This document shows positions 47,010 to 58,816 of a DNA stretch of 64,000 bases, one piece after another. A program made the translations under genes and the position numbers. Source of the stretch: Juglans regia. Lineage: Eukaryota; Streptophyta; Magnoliopsida; Fagales; Juglandaceae. Each line of letters opens with the position of its first letter. The stretch's first letter is position 1. The stretch lies in the NCBI RefSeq assembly GCF_001411555.2, contig NC_049905.1, forward strand, positions 19,396,097 to 19,460,096, in the 5' to 3' direction. The notes below the pieces were generated by a model. It saw nothing but the letters and a program-made list of their open reading frames with translations. It had not been told where the DNA came from and made no database searches.

Positions 47010-47385
47010 CCATCATTATAACCCGTGGAAGGGTCGTATCCACTATTATAACACGTGGTTGAACCGTATACCATGTTTAACCCCCGTGGTAGGGTTATAA
47101 ACCACAATTATAACCCGTGGAAGCGCCGTATCTATTATTATAACCCGTGGTTGGGTTGTATCTACTATTATCACTCGTGGTTGGACCGTATCCACTATTA
47201 TCACCCATGGTTGAGTTGTATGCCACTATTATTACCCGTGACTGGGTCGTATCCACTATTATCACATGTGGTTGGGCCGTATACCATGTTTAACTCCCAT
47301 GGGTAGGGTTATAAACCACAATTATAACCCGTGAAATGCCGTATCCATTATTATAACCCGTGATTGGGTCTTATCAGAACATAAC

Positions 47386-48345
47386 AGAACCATCAGAATC
47401 AAACTTTAATCAGAATACAGAATCAGAATATCGTGCCAAGGTTTTCAGATGTCACATCATATCAAAAACCAAATACTGAACAGCTTCAGATAACTCCACA
47501 TGTTCAAAATATACAGAATCAAAACATCTTCATTTATTCATAGCAAAACTTTTAGATCTCATGCATCAGAACATCTTTATTTCATTAAGACAAAACTTTC
47601 AAAAATGAAGACTCATATTCGCTCTTTTTCAGATCAGAAATAGAATGCACAAAAATTAGCTCATATCTACACCTGTCATGACGAAAATACTTTTCTCTTT
47701 CTTACTAACTGAGATTATTTTCACGTTTTTTTTCAAAAAAAAATATATTATGCACATTTTCATAAATCAACCTCAGTTCACTTTCTTTTTATGCAAAGTC
47801 TAGCATAGAAACCCCACTTACCTGAACTTCTTAACTTATCAGAAATTCTCCACAACAATATTGAACGAAAATCAATTGTCACCAATAAAATTGTCATGTA
47901 ACTTCCTCAAATTTCAATTCAATTCTTAAACCTGAAATATTAAAATAACCTATTTTTCCTAAATATCTAAAATTCTCTTAATTCTAAAAATACCATCACT
48001 TCTCAATTTCATCAATAATCACTTAATAAATATTCTGTTAAATTCATCAATTTCCTAAAATACTAAAACAATATAACCCACAAGAGTCTAAGTCCAAAGG
48101 AAAACTTGCAACCCACGTGAAAGCAGTTTCTTTAACAAAGGTGTTTTGGGAAATAAACAAAATACGATCGTTTGATAGACTGAAATCAAAACTTAACGCA
48201 TGTTTTAAAATAAAACACATACTGATTTAGAACTAAAGGGACGTGTGGCGTGGCTTATCCAACGAGCACAAAGGACCCGTGATAGAGAGCATAGCGTGGC
48301 GGAACTGGGTGGTCAGCGAAGACACTATCGAGTTGAGCGGCTGAA

Positions 48346-48380
<35 letters not shown>

Positions 48381-49278
48381 TGAGAGAGAACGGACGAAGA
48401 GAGAGAGTGCACGGAGAAAACCAGAATATACAGAAATGAAAGCCGTGGGGTGCGACATGAACTTATCGGGAGTGAGCCGTGGCTAGGGTGGCTGAGATGC
48501 TGGACAGTGGGTTCCCTTTGCACCGCGGAGGAGACGTCCGAAAGGGTTGGCAGAGTGGAACTGCCATGCTTGGAGGAGCAACCAATTGCTCTGTTTTTCG
48601 GACCCAAAACAGAGGAGTTTCGGTTCACTATGCAGGTGGTTATTCTCGCCACTTTGGTGGTGGTGCAGTCAATTTTTTTTACTTAGTGATTAAGAAAGTG
48701 TTTTTTAATGATGTTGTGAATTTTTTTTTTAATGTTTGTGATGATTAAAAAAATACGTGAAAAAAAAGAAATGAAAAATGAAAAACTCAAATACACTATT
48801 CGGTGATCTTATTTGGGACACAATTTTGGTGACTGTAGCACCGCTCTATACATATATATAGGAAACAGATAAAACCCTAGAGAAAGCAGGAAGGAGAGAC
48901 GTGCATGAAGTGGGATCAGAAAGAAAATCTCATCGACTTGGACTTTTTGGTCCATTTCAAAATTTGGGCCCATGACTGGAAGTGAATAAAAGAATAAATG
49001 GGATATTCGCTAAGTTTTGGGCATCGACTCATCCTAAAAGAAATATATTTGTTTTATGAATTCCTTGGCCTATAAAAAGATTTTTCATCTGACCCAAAAA
49101 TATTTAAAGATTTTAATTAACATGGCAAGCTCAATAAAATTCGATATCTGCCAAAATAAAAATCTTAAGCCCGTAGTCTTTTCTAAAAGAAATTTACTCA
49201 TAATCCCAAATTAGCTTTTCATACCTATAAACTCAAAAATTTTAAAAAGCGATCTTAGTGTTGGGCCCGGATGTTATA
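47386..49278. other. Non-coding sequence, no gene seen
   Basis: AT-rich with a GA microsatellite (48349-48377) and a poly-T/AATGATG stretch at 48665-48780 like the MITE family near 40548. Overlapping frames at 48233-48748 on both strands come from the GA run and are not genes. Confidence 0.4.
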
Positions 49279-50425
49279 TTGTGGTGGATTTTGCGGCAAT
49301 TGAAAAATGCCGCAAAATTTAAAATATGCCGCAATAGAAATGTACGGTATTGAAATCGCCGTATGGAAGCATTTGCGACAAAGGTTAGCAGCGACCCGAA
49401 TTTTGCCGCTAATGATATTTTTTAGCGTAAAATGATATGCTATCTCCATGCACGCATGTCCAGTATCTCCATGTCCTATTTTAAGAAAAATAGGAACATA
49501 GTCAGATGTGAGTTGGAACGATAGTCAATGCCTAGATTAGTACATAATCGACGTTGGCGGTTCATTGGTGTTACACGACACTATATATAGTACCGGTGCA
49601 TGGGGCTCATGTGTGAGCATGGCACTGGAGGGACGATGAAGGTTGTTTCTGGAAGATCAAAAGACGCGAATTCCATATGATGGTAGAGTAGCAGGAGTGG
49701 ATGAGAGGGAGGAGTAGAGAGAGCTTTTATTATTGTAAAAAACCACAAAGACCAATAAGACAGAAGTTCCATTTCATTTCAACTCAAAACCAATGCATAA
49801 TAATTTGCAATATGAGCGAATCCAACAACAAATTGATGTTCTAATCACAATCTTGCAAATTGGGCACTTTAGAGAAATACTCAGAGTTTAATTTGCATAA
49901 TTGCATCCCAATTGTTTGTGGCCTTAAATCATAGATGCCAGAAATGGGTCAACTTAGGAAAACATGGGTTTTTTTTTTTTTTAATCCAGTTCCTGTTTTT
50001 GGACTGACCTACAAGAAATTTGGGTTTTTGTAGCTCACTCTGGAGGGTCCCCTGAATTTATCTCCCACAAACTCAGAGATTCAATGGGCTTCTCCCACGA
50101 TAGATCACACAATCAAAATATGTTTCCCCTTCTTTTTTAAATTGTTTATTTTTTTCTAATTGGCATCTTTTTAAATATATATATATATATATATAATACA
50201 TATTAATTCTTTTGTTTCTCCACCCTAGGCCACACAACCATGCATATACATTGCCTCAATTGAATTGATTCTTTTTTCTTTTTTATGAGATTCTGGCGCG
50301 GTTTCGATTCACAAAAACCCTCGTAATTTCAAAATCTTGATACCATGGTCTCGGATCATAATAATAGAGATCTTGATATCTGGGTCTTAGATCTAATACT
50401 GGAGGATCCAAGTTGCATAGATAAG
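49279..50425. other. Intergenic region, no gene seen
   Basis: 49285-49420 repeats TGCGGCAATTG, ATGCCGCAAA and TTTGCGACAAAGG, like DNA-transposon subterminal motifs. A (TA)n tract lies at about 50176-50197. No gene is recognised. Confidence 0.4.
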
Positions 50426-50427
50426 TT

Positions 50428-50600
50428 GATATAAAATGAAATGAAATAAAAGTTGAAAGTTGAATGAAATATTGTTAGAATATCACTTTTTAATATTATT
50501 TTTGTTTTTAGATTTGAAAAAATTAAATTATTTATTATATTTTGTGTGAGAATTTGAGAAAGTTATAATGATTATATGAGAATTTGAGAAAGTCCAAATA
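50428..50600. mobile_element. GAGATGAGAT-type MITE
   Basis: It has TGAAATGAAATAAAAGTTG, AATATTGTTAGAATATCAC, and AATTATTTATTATATTTTG, followed by a TATGAGAATTTGAG repeat. It abuts the LINE remnant at 50601. Confidence 0.6.
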
Positions 50601-51715
50601 ATAAAGCCAACAGTTCAGCTTGATTATTTGATCCCATCCCAGTGCTTGCTGCAAAAGCAAACTACAATCTCCGCTCCTCATTCCACAACATCCCACCTAC
50701 ACCAGACTCCCCTGGATTCCCAAGATTGCTGCCGTCGACGTTCAACTTGAACCAACCTGAACTAGATTTCTGCCAAGACACTACACTGATATGTTTTTCC
50801 TAGGAAGTTTGACCCCCAACTGAAGCACCTTGAGTATTTCTATATCCCGCTGAGCTAAATGAGATGCATCCTTCAACTTGCTTCCCACCCAACTGAACCA
50901 ATACCTGATAGATCTCCACAAAGAATCAATAGACTCCCTTCTACATTCAATTCGAGTAGTACAGCACCATCACCACAGTCTCTAGGTGACAATGACTGGA
51001 ATCAACATGATCAGGTTCCCCACATGTGAAGCTTTTTTGTGCGTTTGAACCATGCCTCCATCGGCTCTCACCACGTTCTATTAGCAACATAAGGAATACC
51101 CAAAATATTAGAACAAGTCCTCCATATAGCAGCTACTGTTCTCCCCTGATAAAGAACATGGTTTAAATCTTCAAAAGCACCCTCCTCACAACACTAACAC
51201 TTTGACACCATAGGAATTCCAATTCTCCTCATACGATTATCCACACTCAGACTCTGTGAAAGAGCCTTCTACATTATAACCGAAATTTTTTTTGGCATAG
51301 CAGCATGCCATATCCAATCAGACCACTTTTTTTTTTTTGAGCCACTACTCGAACAAAACCTCAAGCACTGCGAGTTATGAACTCAACATCTAAGTTACCC
51401 AACCAAAACAAGATATTAGAGTCCTATTTTGTACCCCCTATGTTAGACAAAATCCTGTCTGATAACTCCCGTCCCACAAACTGAATCAAGAAGTCTCCAC
51501 CATACATTGCTTAATATTCAACTTCGAATTATCAACAATACAATGATACTCACAAATAGGACTTGAATCCATGCACTTGTCCCTTTAGAAGGAAACATTT
51601 CCTTCTTTCACATGCCATTTGGAATGATTTAGCACTAAAGGAATAGATTCCATGACCATTCTCCAAAACTGGGAACGTGAGCAATCTTGTGCCATTCTTT
51701 TCCTTTTCCCTTTAG
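50601..51715 (-). pseudogene. LINE polyprotein remnant
   Basis: In shifting minus-strand frames from high to low coordinates: an inter-domain block with FWRMVMESIPLVLNHSKWHV (about 51650), HCIVDN (about 51540), the zinc-binding RT domain (AAMPKKISV near 51290, then SVDNRMRRIGIP near 51240, then GAFEDLNHVLYQG), and the RNase H-like domain with KLNVDGSNLGNPGESGVGG and SNNQAELLAL (50605-50745). Several stops and frameshifts are present. The reverse transcriptase core is missing. Confidence 0.85.
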
Positions 51716-51759
51716 CCACTGTTTGTTCAACAAATGGCAGTTTGTAATTAAAAGAATAG

Positions 51760-52110
51760 AAATTGAGGGGGGCAGCCCTTCTTCTGACACTTTCTTAAGC
51801 TTGGGGCAGTCTCTGATCTAGTTACTAAGCAAGGTGACGTATTCAATCCCATTCTTGTCCAACGATTTCAAATTTGGAAAACCAAAGATATGAAGATTGG
51901 TCAGACTTGCGGGAAGCAACCTTGCCTTTGGAAAAGACAACATTTTCTAAATTACCCTCGAATTCAAATGATGCAAGGGAAGTACAATTTTGCAACCCCA
52001 TCCCCTCTGATTGGCAGCAAGTTTTTCACAATTTCTGATGCAAAGTCTCTCAAGATTGGAACACAACCCCCCTTCAGGAAACGACTCGATTTCTTAGCAA
52101 TTTGATATTA
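51760..52110 (-). pseudogene. CNL disease-resistance gene fragment (LRR)
   Basis: Minus-strand frames give leucine-rich repeats in the wording of coiled-coil NB-LRR proteins: ESFPEGGLCSNLERLCIRNC near 52085, then a frameshift, then LLPASLTNLHIFGFPNLKSL near 51900 and CPKLKKVSEEGLPPSIS at 51760-51810. In-frame stops fall near 51942 and 51826. Only the C-terminal LRR end survives; no NB-ARC motif is nearby. CNL proteins are intracellular immune receptors; this copy cannot act as one. A LINE remnant ends about 45 bp away. Confidence 0.85.
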
Positions 52111-52519
52111 CTAAAACCATAAGAGACGGAAGCTTAAATCAAGAATTCAAAACTTAAATCATTAAGACATCATCATTACCTTGGACTCCATACTTCTCCA
52201 TCTCATGTATAACTTTCACTAGACCGCTTGATCCACCAGCTGGGTTCCTCCTACTAGTGCTCCTTTATGACTTTCATAACCATTGTGGATATGGAGCTCA
52301 TAGTGGAAGGAATTGAATCGATTTCATAATTGGTTTGTAATTGTCTTGGGATGGTTTTTCTTTTCCCATTGTATTATAAAATCAACCTAGAGGATTGGAT
52401 TATAAAAAAATAATTATTAAGTTTCTAATTATATTCATAATGCACATTCAATTAATAGCATGAAATGAGCTTTTCTTACTCGGATGCAACTACAAAGCTC
52501 CTCATTTTCATTATTGGGC

Positions 52520-52740
52520 ACATCATTCCAACTAGGGTAAGGCTACTTTGCAGCCCCATCTTGACCGCTGGGCTTATCGCCCAGTGTAAAACAGTTTTCT
52601 TTTTTTTTTTTCTTTTTTCTTTTCACATTTTTTTAATATATTTAAATACATTTAAAAATTAAAAATATACATCAATACATTTAAAATCACTTCTTTAATC
52701 ACTAAATAAAATAATAATAATAAAAAAAAACTAGCGGTCA
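52520..52740. mobile_element. AT-rich MITE with AATCACTAAAT motif
   Basis: It starts near CTACTTTGCAGCCCC, holds the palindrome GCTGGGCTTATCGCCCAG, T-rich and A-rich blocks with CTTTAATCACTAAATAAAA, and ends near CTAGCGGTCA. It resembles the MITE core at 40548-40795. Confidence 0.5.
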
Positions 52741-53060
52741 AATAGAAGTGTCAAATAGAGTGGGCATAATAGTATTTTCCTTCCAACTATGGAAGCTCAT
52801 TTCAGCATGATGTGTCACTATCCATGTGACCCTTGAAACAAATGTAGTCGTGTTCTTGCATGAGATTTTAGTATCTTCGTCCTTGATGAGCAAAGGAATC
52901 GGTTCAATCTTGCGAAGGTTGTCAAATTTTGTGCTCCTTGATTGTCTACGACCACGTTTCTTACTCATGGATACTAAAAGCTCCATCTCACAACAAATAT
53001 GTCAATACTATATATTGTGTCCAAGAACAAAAGCACACCATATAACAGATTGAATGATAG
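52738..53060 (-). pseudogene. Possible CACTA transposase fragment
   Basis: The minus-strand frame from about 52965 reads SKKRGRRQSRSTKF, then FVSRVTWIVTHHAEMSFHSW before its stop. This resembles the conserved part of plant En/Spm accessory transposases (basic KRGR start, later a valine-rich block and Trp before a proline-rich helix). The match is from memory of family wording and is weak. Confidence 0.3.
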
Positions 53061-53976
53061 GTTAAAAAAATCCAGAAACGAATAAGCAAAGTTGTTTTTT
53101 AGAAGTATGAAGCTATTGGGGGTACCTGCCTCTACCATTAGATCTTGAAATTTAGTTTCCAAAAACCACATCTGGTGGTTAATTAGTTGGGTCATCCGAG
53201 GAGGAGTCAGTGTGGTCTCTCATTGTCCGTGCATTTGGTAGTGGTGATGGTGACTCTTCTCTAACTAATGAAGGTCCAAACCTCCATCAGCCTCCACCTC
53301 GTCCATGTATTCTTTTTCCTCTTGTAGTTTGGCTCATTGTCTCACAAACTACTTCCTAGATAATGGCTGAGCTGCATTAAAACATAGTATTAGAGCGATA
53401 TTGAAAACTTAATTTCTAATGGTGATAGAAGATACAAATCACTCTAATTTTATGTACATACTTCAGGCTCATTTAAATTGTAATTGAGCTCCTATATATG
53501 TCTAAGATTCTCCTTTTATTCATTCCATTTAATTTGCAACCAATCAATTGAGCTCCTTTTATTCATCCTAGAGTTTACTCTCATTTTATGTACATACTTC
53601 AAGCCCATTTAAAATGTATTTGAGCTGCTACATATGTATGAGATTCTCCTTTTATTCATACCATTTAATTTGCAGCCAATCAAATAAATGATACAGTCAT
53701 ATATATATATATATATACACACACATTCATTCCCAAAACATCCTAAATTCAGAGAAATATACCATTATTGTTTTGTTTAGTGCATTTGTTTGAGCATCAA
53801 GAAATTTATGGGAACAAACAATCCTTTGATAGTCTGGCAAAGAAAGGTAAAGGGCGGCGGGAGCTGTCTCTGCTTGCGCATGTCGAAACAACGTGGTTTT
53901 GGGGAAGTCATATGAGGGAGGCCAAAAGGTGCCACATCTGGATGGTGTGAGTGATCGGAGGCGGTAGATGGGGGGA
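53061..53976. other. Likely promoter and leader region of the hexokinase-like gene
   Basis: AT-rich, with a duplicated stretch (about 53442-53520 and 53575-53660 share TTTTATGTACATACTTCA and GAGATTCTCCTTTTATTCAT motifs) and a (TA)n/(CA)n tract at 53699-53725. Base composition turns GC-rich at 53845-53981. Before the chromovirus insertion this led straight into the ATG now at 59247, so it probably holds the old leader and promoter. Confidence 0.55.
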
Positions 53977-53981
53977 GGTTA

Positions 53982-54394
53982 TGTTATGGGTAAACTAGTG
54001 AATTTACCCAGAATGTAGAACAACCAGAATGTAAGAGTAACTGTAGAAGAATATCAAATCAGAGAACAAACAAGAACACAATTGAGAAAAACCCAAGAAT
54101 CACTTCTTGATTCTTGGAAGAGGCATTCGAGGGACCTCCAACCTCCAGACAAATTCTTATTGATACTTCTCCACCCCAGTATTTACAATGCACTCAGTAT
54201 TTATAATACTCGAGTGGCAAAAGGCCCCGTATTGCAATGTAACAAACTCACCGCCTTAACCTCATTTTAGTTAAAACTGTTATTCATCCTACACTTAACA
54301 AAACGCACTGTTTCATTAAACATAAAACTCCCCGTTTAAACCCCTCATCTCTCTCGACTGATTCCTCTTTATTAACTAACTTCCAGCCATTACA
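53982..54394 (-). repeat. 3' LTR of the chromovirus
   Basis: 413 bp. Its minus-strand start is preceded by the purine-rich GGGGAAGGGAA (54395-54410), the polypurine tract. Confidence 0.95.
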
Positions 54395-54399
54395 TTCCC

Positions 54400-57300
54400 T
54401 TCCCCTTAACAAAGTCCTTGACCACAAGGATTTAATCCTCCCCACTAAAGGACCTTGCCCACAAGGTGGGGATAGCGATCCCGCAATGTCCACAGAAGTT
54501 CCCAGGTACTATCTTCAATAGAAGCTCCTAACCATTTCACCAATACTTCAGTGACCGCATGGTTTCTGATTTTCTTCATCCTTCTTTGTAAGATCAACTC
54601 AGGTTCAGGTTGCACTTTTCCTTGAGAATCCAAAGGAGGCAATGTAGGAAGTGGAATAACATTTTGATCCAACTTTTTCTTCAAACATGACACATGTACC
54701 ACAGGATGTATCTTTGTAGATGGAGGCAAGTTGAGTTTGTAGGCCACTGTTCCAATTCTTTCCAAAACCTAAAAAGGTCCAAAAAACCTTGGAGATAATT
54801 TCAGATTGTGGCGTAAGGAGATAGTTTTCTGTCTGTATGGTTGCAATCTAAGAAAGACCCAATCTCCCACTTGAAATTCCCTCTCAGTTCTCTTTCTATC
54901 TGCAAACTCCTTCATTCTATTCTGAGACTTCAGCAAATTCTCCCTCAGCATCAACTAAAGTTGCTCTCTGGACTTAAGTTGTTGGTCTACTGCAGGATTG
55001 ACTGATGTGCCAGCTACATAAGAAACCAATTTAGGAGGTAAGTAACCATAAAGTACTTCAAAAGGACAGACTCTGATGGAAGAGTGACAAGTGGTGTTGT
55101 AACACCATTCAGCCAAAGGAATCCACAAACTCCACTCCTTAGGTTTGTCACTGGTATAACATCTCAAATACCCCTCAAGAGTTTTATTCAAGGCCTAAGT
55201 TTGTCCATCCGATTGAGGATGATAACCAGAACTGAAATTGAGGGAAGTGCCTTGCAACTTGAAAAGCTCTTTCCAAAAATTACTAGTGAAAATAGCATCA
55301 CGATTTGATACAATTGATTTAGGTAACCCATGCAGCTTAAAGACACCAGAGAAGAAAACCTGGGCTACTTTACTTGCTGAATAGGAATGTGCCAAGGGAA
55401 AAAAATGTCCAAACTTGGTGAATCTATCCACCACAGTAAAAATCACATTGTAGCCACCAAAGAAAGGCAAACGCTCAATGAAATCCATGGAAATATCTGC
55501 CCATGGTGAGGAAGGAACATGTAGAGGTTGCAAGAGGCCAGTTGGATGCACATTTTCATGTTTGCATGTTTGACATACTTCACATTCTCAAACCAATGCC
55601 TTAATATCCTTGCGCATTCCCTTCCAGTAGAAATCCAACTTGGCCCTATGTAATGTTTTATGATAGCCCACATGGCCAGCTTATGGACTATTGTGAATGT
55701 GATGCAATACTTTAGCCTTGAATGGTGAATTTGAAACCACCACGAATTTCCCTTTCCTTAATAATAAGCCCAGTTGTAGTGTAAAGTGCTTAGGACCCTC
55801 TGATCCTTGTTGCAACTTCTCATAGATGTCTTGGATTATGGGACAAAATTGATAGCTTTGTTTTAATTCTTCCACCCAAAGAGAGGTAGGAAAAGTGATA
55901 AGTGCTAAGGTTGCTGACTGCTCTTCAGACTTCCTGGAAAGAGCATCAGCTACCTTGTTTTCTTTTCCTCTTTTGTAATCAATAGTAAAATCGTAGCCAA
56001 TAAACTTCAGAAGCCATTTCTGCTGAGTTTCTGTGCCAACCCTTTGCTCTAGTAAGTACTTAAGAGCTTGCTGATCAGTCTTTATTTTAAACACATCACC
56101 CAAAAGATAAGGTCTCTATTTAGCTACAGCAGAAACAAGAGCTAATAACTCTTTCTCATAGGTGGATAAAAGTAATGCCTTACCTTTTAATGCCTTGCTA
56201 TAAAAGGCAATAGGCTGATTTTTCTTGCATGAGAACAGCTCCTAACCCAAAGCCTGAAGCATCACACTCAATAGTGAAGCTTTTAGAAAAATCAGGCAAT
56301 TTGAGTACTGGTGGATTAGTAACAGCCCTCTTCAAGTGTTGGAAAGCCTGAGATGCCTCCTCAGTCTAATGGAAAGCATTTTTCTTCAACAACACTGTTA
56401 ATGGGGCAGCAATGGATCCATAATCCTTGATGAATTTCCTGTAATAACCAATGAGCCCGAGAAACCCCCTTAAAGCTTTCAAGGATCTTGGAATAGGCCA
56501 GTCAATCATGGACACAATCTTGGAAGGATCAGCTTTAACACCACAACCAGAAATGATATGTCCCAGATAATCAACTTCATGCATTGCAAACTTACATTTT
56601 GACCTTTTTGCATAGAGTGTATGTTGCTTTAAAACTTCTAACACTGATCTCAAATGTGCAATATGGTCCACCAAATTCCTGCTGTAAACCAATATGTAAT
56701 TGAAAAAGACCAAGACAAACCTTCTTAAAAAAGGTTTAAACACATCATTCATCAAGCTTTGAAATGTAGCAGAAGCATTAGTAAGCCCAAAAGGCATTAC
56801 TAAGAACTCATAGTGGCTCTCATGAGTTCTAAAGGCTGTTTTCTCAATATCCACATCTTTAACTCGAATCTGGTGATATCCAGATCTCAAGTCCAGCTTG
56901 GAAAATATTGTTGCTCCATATAATTCATCAAGTAACTCATCAATAACAGGAATGGAAAACTTAACCTTGATGGTTACTTGATTTAATGCTCGATAGTCCA
57001 CACACATCCTCCATGAACCATCAGATTTTTTAACAAGAAGCACTGGTGATGAAAAAGGGCTCTGACTTGGCCTCACCACCCCAGATTTCAACAAATCCTG
57101 AACAATATTCTCAATCTCAGTTTTCTGATAATGAGGATATCTATAAGGTCTGACTGAAACATGACCAGTTCCCTCCTTAAGAGGAATATGATGATCGAAA
57201 GACCTGATGGGAGGTACACCCACAGGTTCAGCAAACACATGCTCGAAACCTTGTAACAGTTCTTCTACCTCTTGCACCTGACTTCCAGGTTTTTCTGTTG

Positions 57301-58171
57301 GATCCTCAGTTCTCAGCTGCAAAAACCAACCCTGCTGTCTCACCAAGGAAGACTTCAAACTGCCCTCTCCATTTTGAAGCCTAATGCCATCAGACTTCAA
57401 CCCATGTAAGGTGATCTTGGATTGCCCCACTGTAAAACTCATAGACATGGAATTAAAATCCCAACTGATTAGCCCCAAGGTCTTTAGCCATTGAACTCCC
57501 AATACTATGTCACAAACACCCAAAGCTAGCACATGAAATGGAATTCTAAACTTTGAGCCTTGAACCTTGATGACTTCTTCACAGCTACCACTACTTACCA
57601 ACTTGTCACCATTAGCTACTCTCACTTGTAACCTCAAATCATCATGTACTTTCAGTTTTGCTGCTTGTTCCACCAATGGATCCAAAAAATTATGTGTACT
57701 CCCAGAGTCCACTAAAATTTCAACCACACAACTTCCAATCCTTCCCAATAACTTCATGGCATTATTGTTAGAGCAACCAGATATTGCATTAATGGACACC
57801 TCCAGCCCTTCTCCTGCTTCTGTCACCAACTGTTCCTTGGTCACTACAGTCTCATCCCCCTTCTCCTGTGTTTCTAAGGCTTTATCAACAATATCCTCAA
57901 CTTGTAACAGATACACTTTGGGAGCCTTACATATATGCGTGGGGTTCCATTTTTCATCACAACGGTAACATAAACCTTTCTTCCCTTTTTCATCCATTTG
58001 TGAAGAAAAAATCTTCTTAACTACTAAGGGAGGTTTCTGGAATCTGTTGCCTTCCACCATAGATTCACTCAATGCTGAAACCCCTCTCCATGGTTTTTTA
58101 ACAGTTGACAAGTACTCTTCTTGGATTTTTGCCAATCCAAAAGCAGCCCCAAGATTCACTGGATTAAACAT
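54400..58171 (-). pseudogene. Chromovirus pol (zinc knuckle to chromodomain)
   Basis: From 58171 downward: the zinc knuckle CYRCDEKWNPTHIC (about 57930-57970), protease active site LVDSGSTHNFL (about 57700), RT with LLVKKSDGSWRMCVDYRAL and KLDLRSGYHQI, then RNase H-like TDQQALKYLLEQ and KVADALSRKS (about 55930-56090), integrase with MDFIERLP and VSNRDAIF, and a C-terminal chromodomain with VKWLGASIEDSTWE (about 54500-54545). The RT box that should read Phe-Asp-Asp reads Phe-Asn-Tyr near 56695. The integrase catalytic Glu codon is a stop at 55195-55197. Further stops lie at 54955, 54769, 55681 and 56366. Confidence 0.95.
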
Positions 58172-58788
58172 CTCACAGGTAACCTGATTTCATCTTTCAG
58201 GCCACTCACAAAACAACTAAGCAAATGCTTCTCAGACAAGCCTATCAACCTACTTGCCAAGGCTTCAAACTGTGACTTATACACAGCAACAGATGTTGTC
58301 TGTTTTAACTTGGTTAATGTCTCTATTGGGTCATCATATGCTGATGGCCCAAATCTCACTTGCATTGCCATAACCAATGACTCCCAAGAATTGAACTGAC
58401 CTGAGTTTAAGGCAGTTTGGTACCAAACTAATGCCTCACCCTCCATATGATACGAGGCCACCATTAATTTTTGATGGAATGGTGTTTGATAAAAATCAAA
58501 ATATTGATTAGCTTTAAAAACCCATCCAGCAGGATCACATCCACTAAAACGTGGAAAATCCAAACGAAAGCTTCTCTGAATAACCCTATCTTCATGACCT
58601 CTAGGTTCATTTGTATTGACACTAGAAGACTCAACCAAAGATAGTAACATATCAGAAACTTGTTCTAACCTTGCTGACATTGCAGTAATAACTTGTTGAT
58701 GGTTCTCCAACTGTCTATGAACCATTTCTTGCTACTTCTGGGATCCATCCTGCTGACCTTTCAGAGCTCCACGCGTGCCTTCTGCCAT
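58156..58788 (-). pseudogene. Chromovirus gag
   Basis: The ATG at 58788 opens a frame with a stop at 58732-58734. The rest has the Gag capsid wording LDFPRFSGCDPAGWVFKANQ, EGEALVWYQTAL and LISCFVSGLKDEI-like segments. A frameshift near 58160 separates it from the pol frame. Confidence 0.92.
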
Positions 58789-58798
58789 CACAGAATCA

Positions 58799-58816
58799 AG
58801 TACTACTGATACCAAT
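58799..58816 (-). other. Chromovirus primer-binding site
   Basis: On the minus strand the 5' LTR is followed by TTGGTATCAGTAGTACTTG. The first twelve bases match the initiator tRNA-Met type site well. Confidence 0.7.

Larger units (their letters stand above)
46255..47385. repeat. Minisatellite with a higher-order repeat, split by a MITE
   Basis: Units of about 35 bp read roughly TATAACCCGTGGTTGGGTCG plus TATCCACTAT. A composite block with CCGTATACCATGTTTAAC and GTTATAAACCACAATTA recurs near 47070 and 47278. A partial unit at 46262-46303 lies left of the inserted MITE and the array proper (47010-47385) lies right of it. The open frame at 47055-47306 is the array read as protein, not a gene. 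Confidence 0.8.
45648..49278. mobile_element. Possible giant solo LTR or LTR derivative
   Basis: The stretch begins TGTAACGTTCCG and ends GGGCCCGGATGTTATA, inverted termini of the style of large Ty3 LTRs (TGTAAC...GTTACA). A CTATACATATATATAGG TATA-like site lies at 48845-48861 and non-coding sequence fills the rest. It hosts a minisatellite, a hAT-type MITE and GA microsatellites. I found no matching target duplication and no second LTR, so the call is tentative. Confidence 0.35.

Noticed and set aside
47055..47306. 83-residue open frame rich in Tyr and Trp
   Set aside because: It is the minisatellite read as protein; its repeats follow the DNA unit.
48233..48748. Four overlapping frames on both strands
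   Set aside because: They are held open by the GA/CT microsatellite and have no domain.
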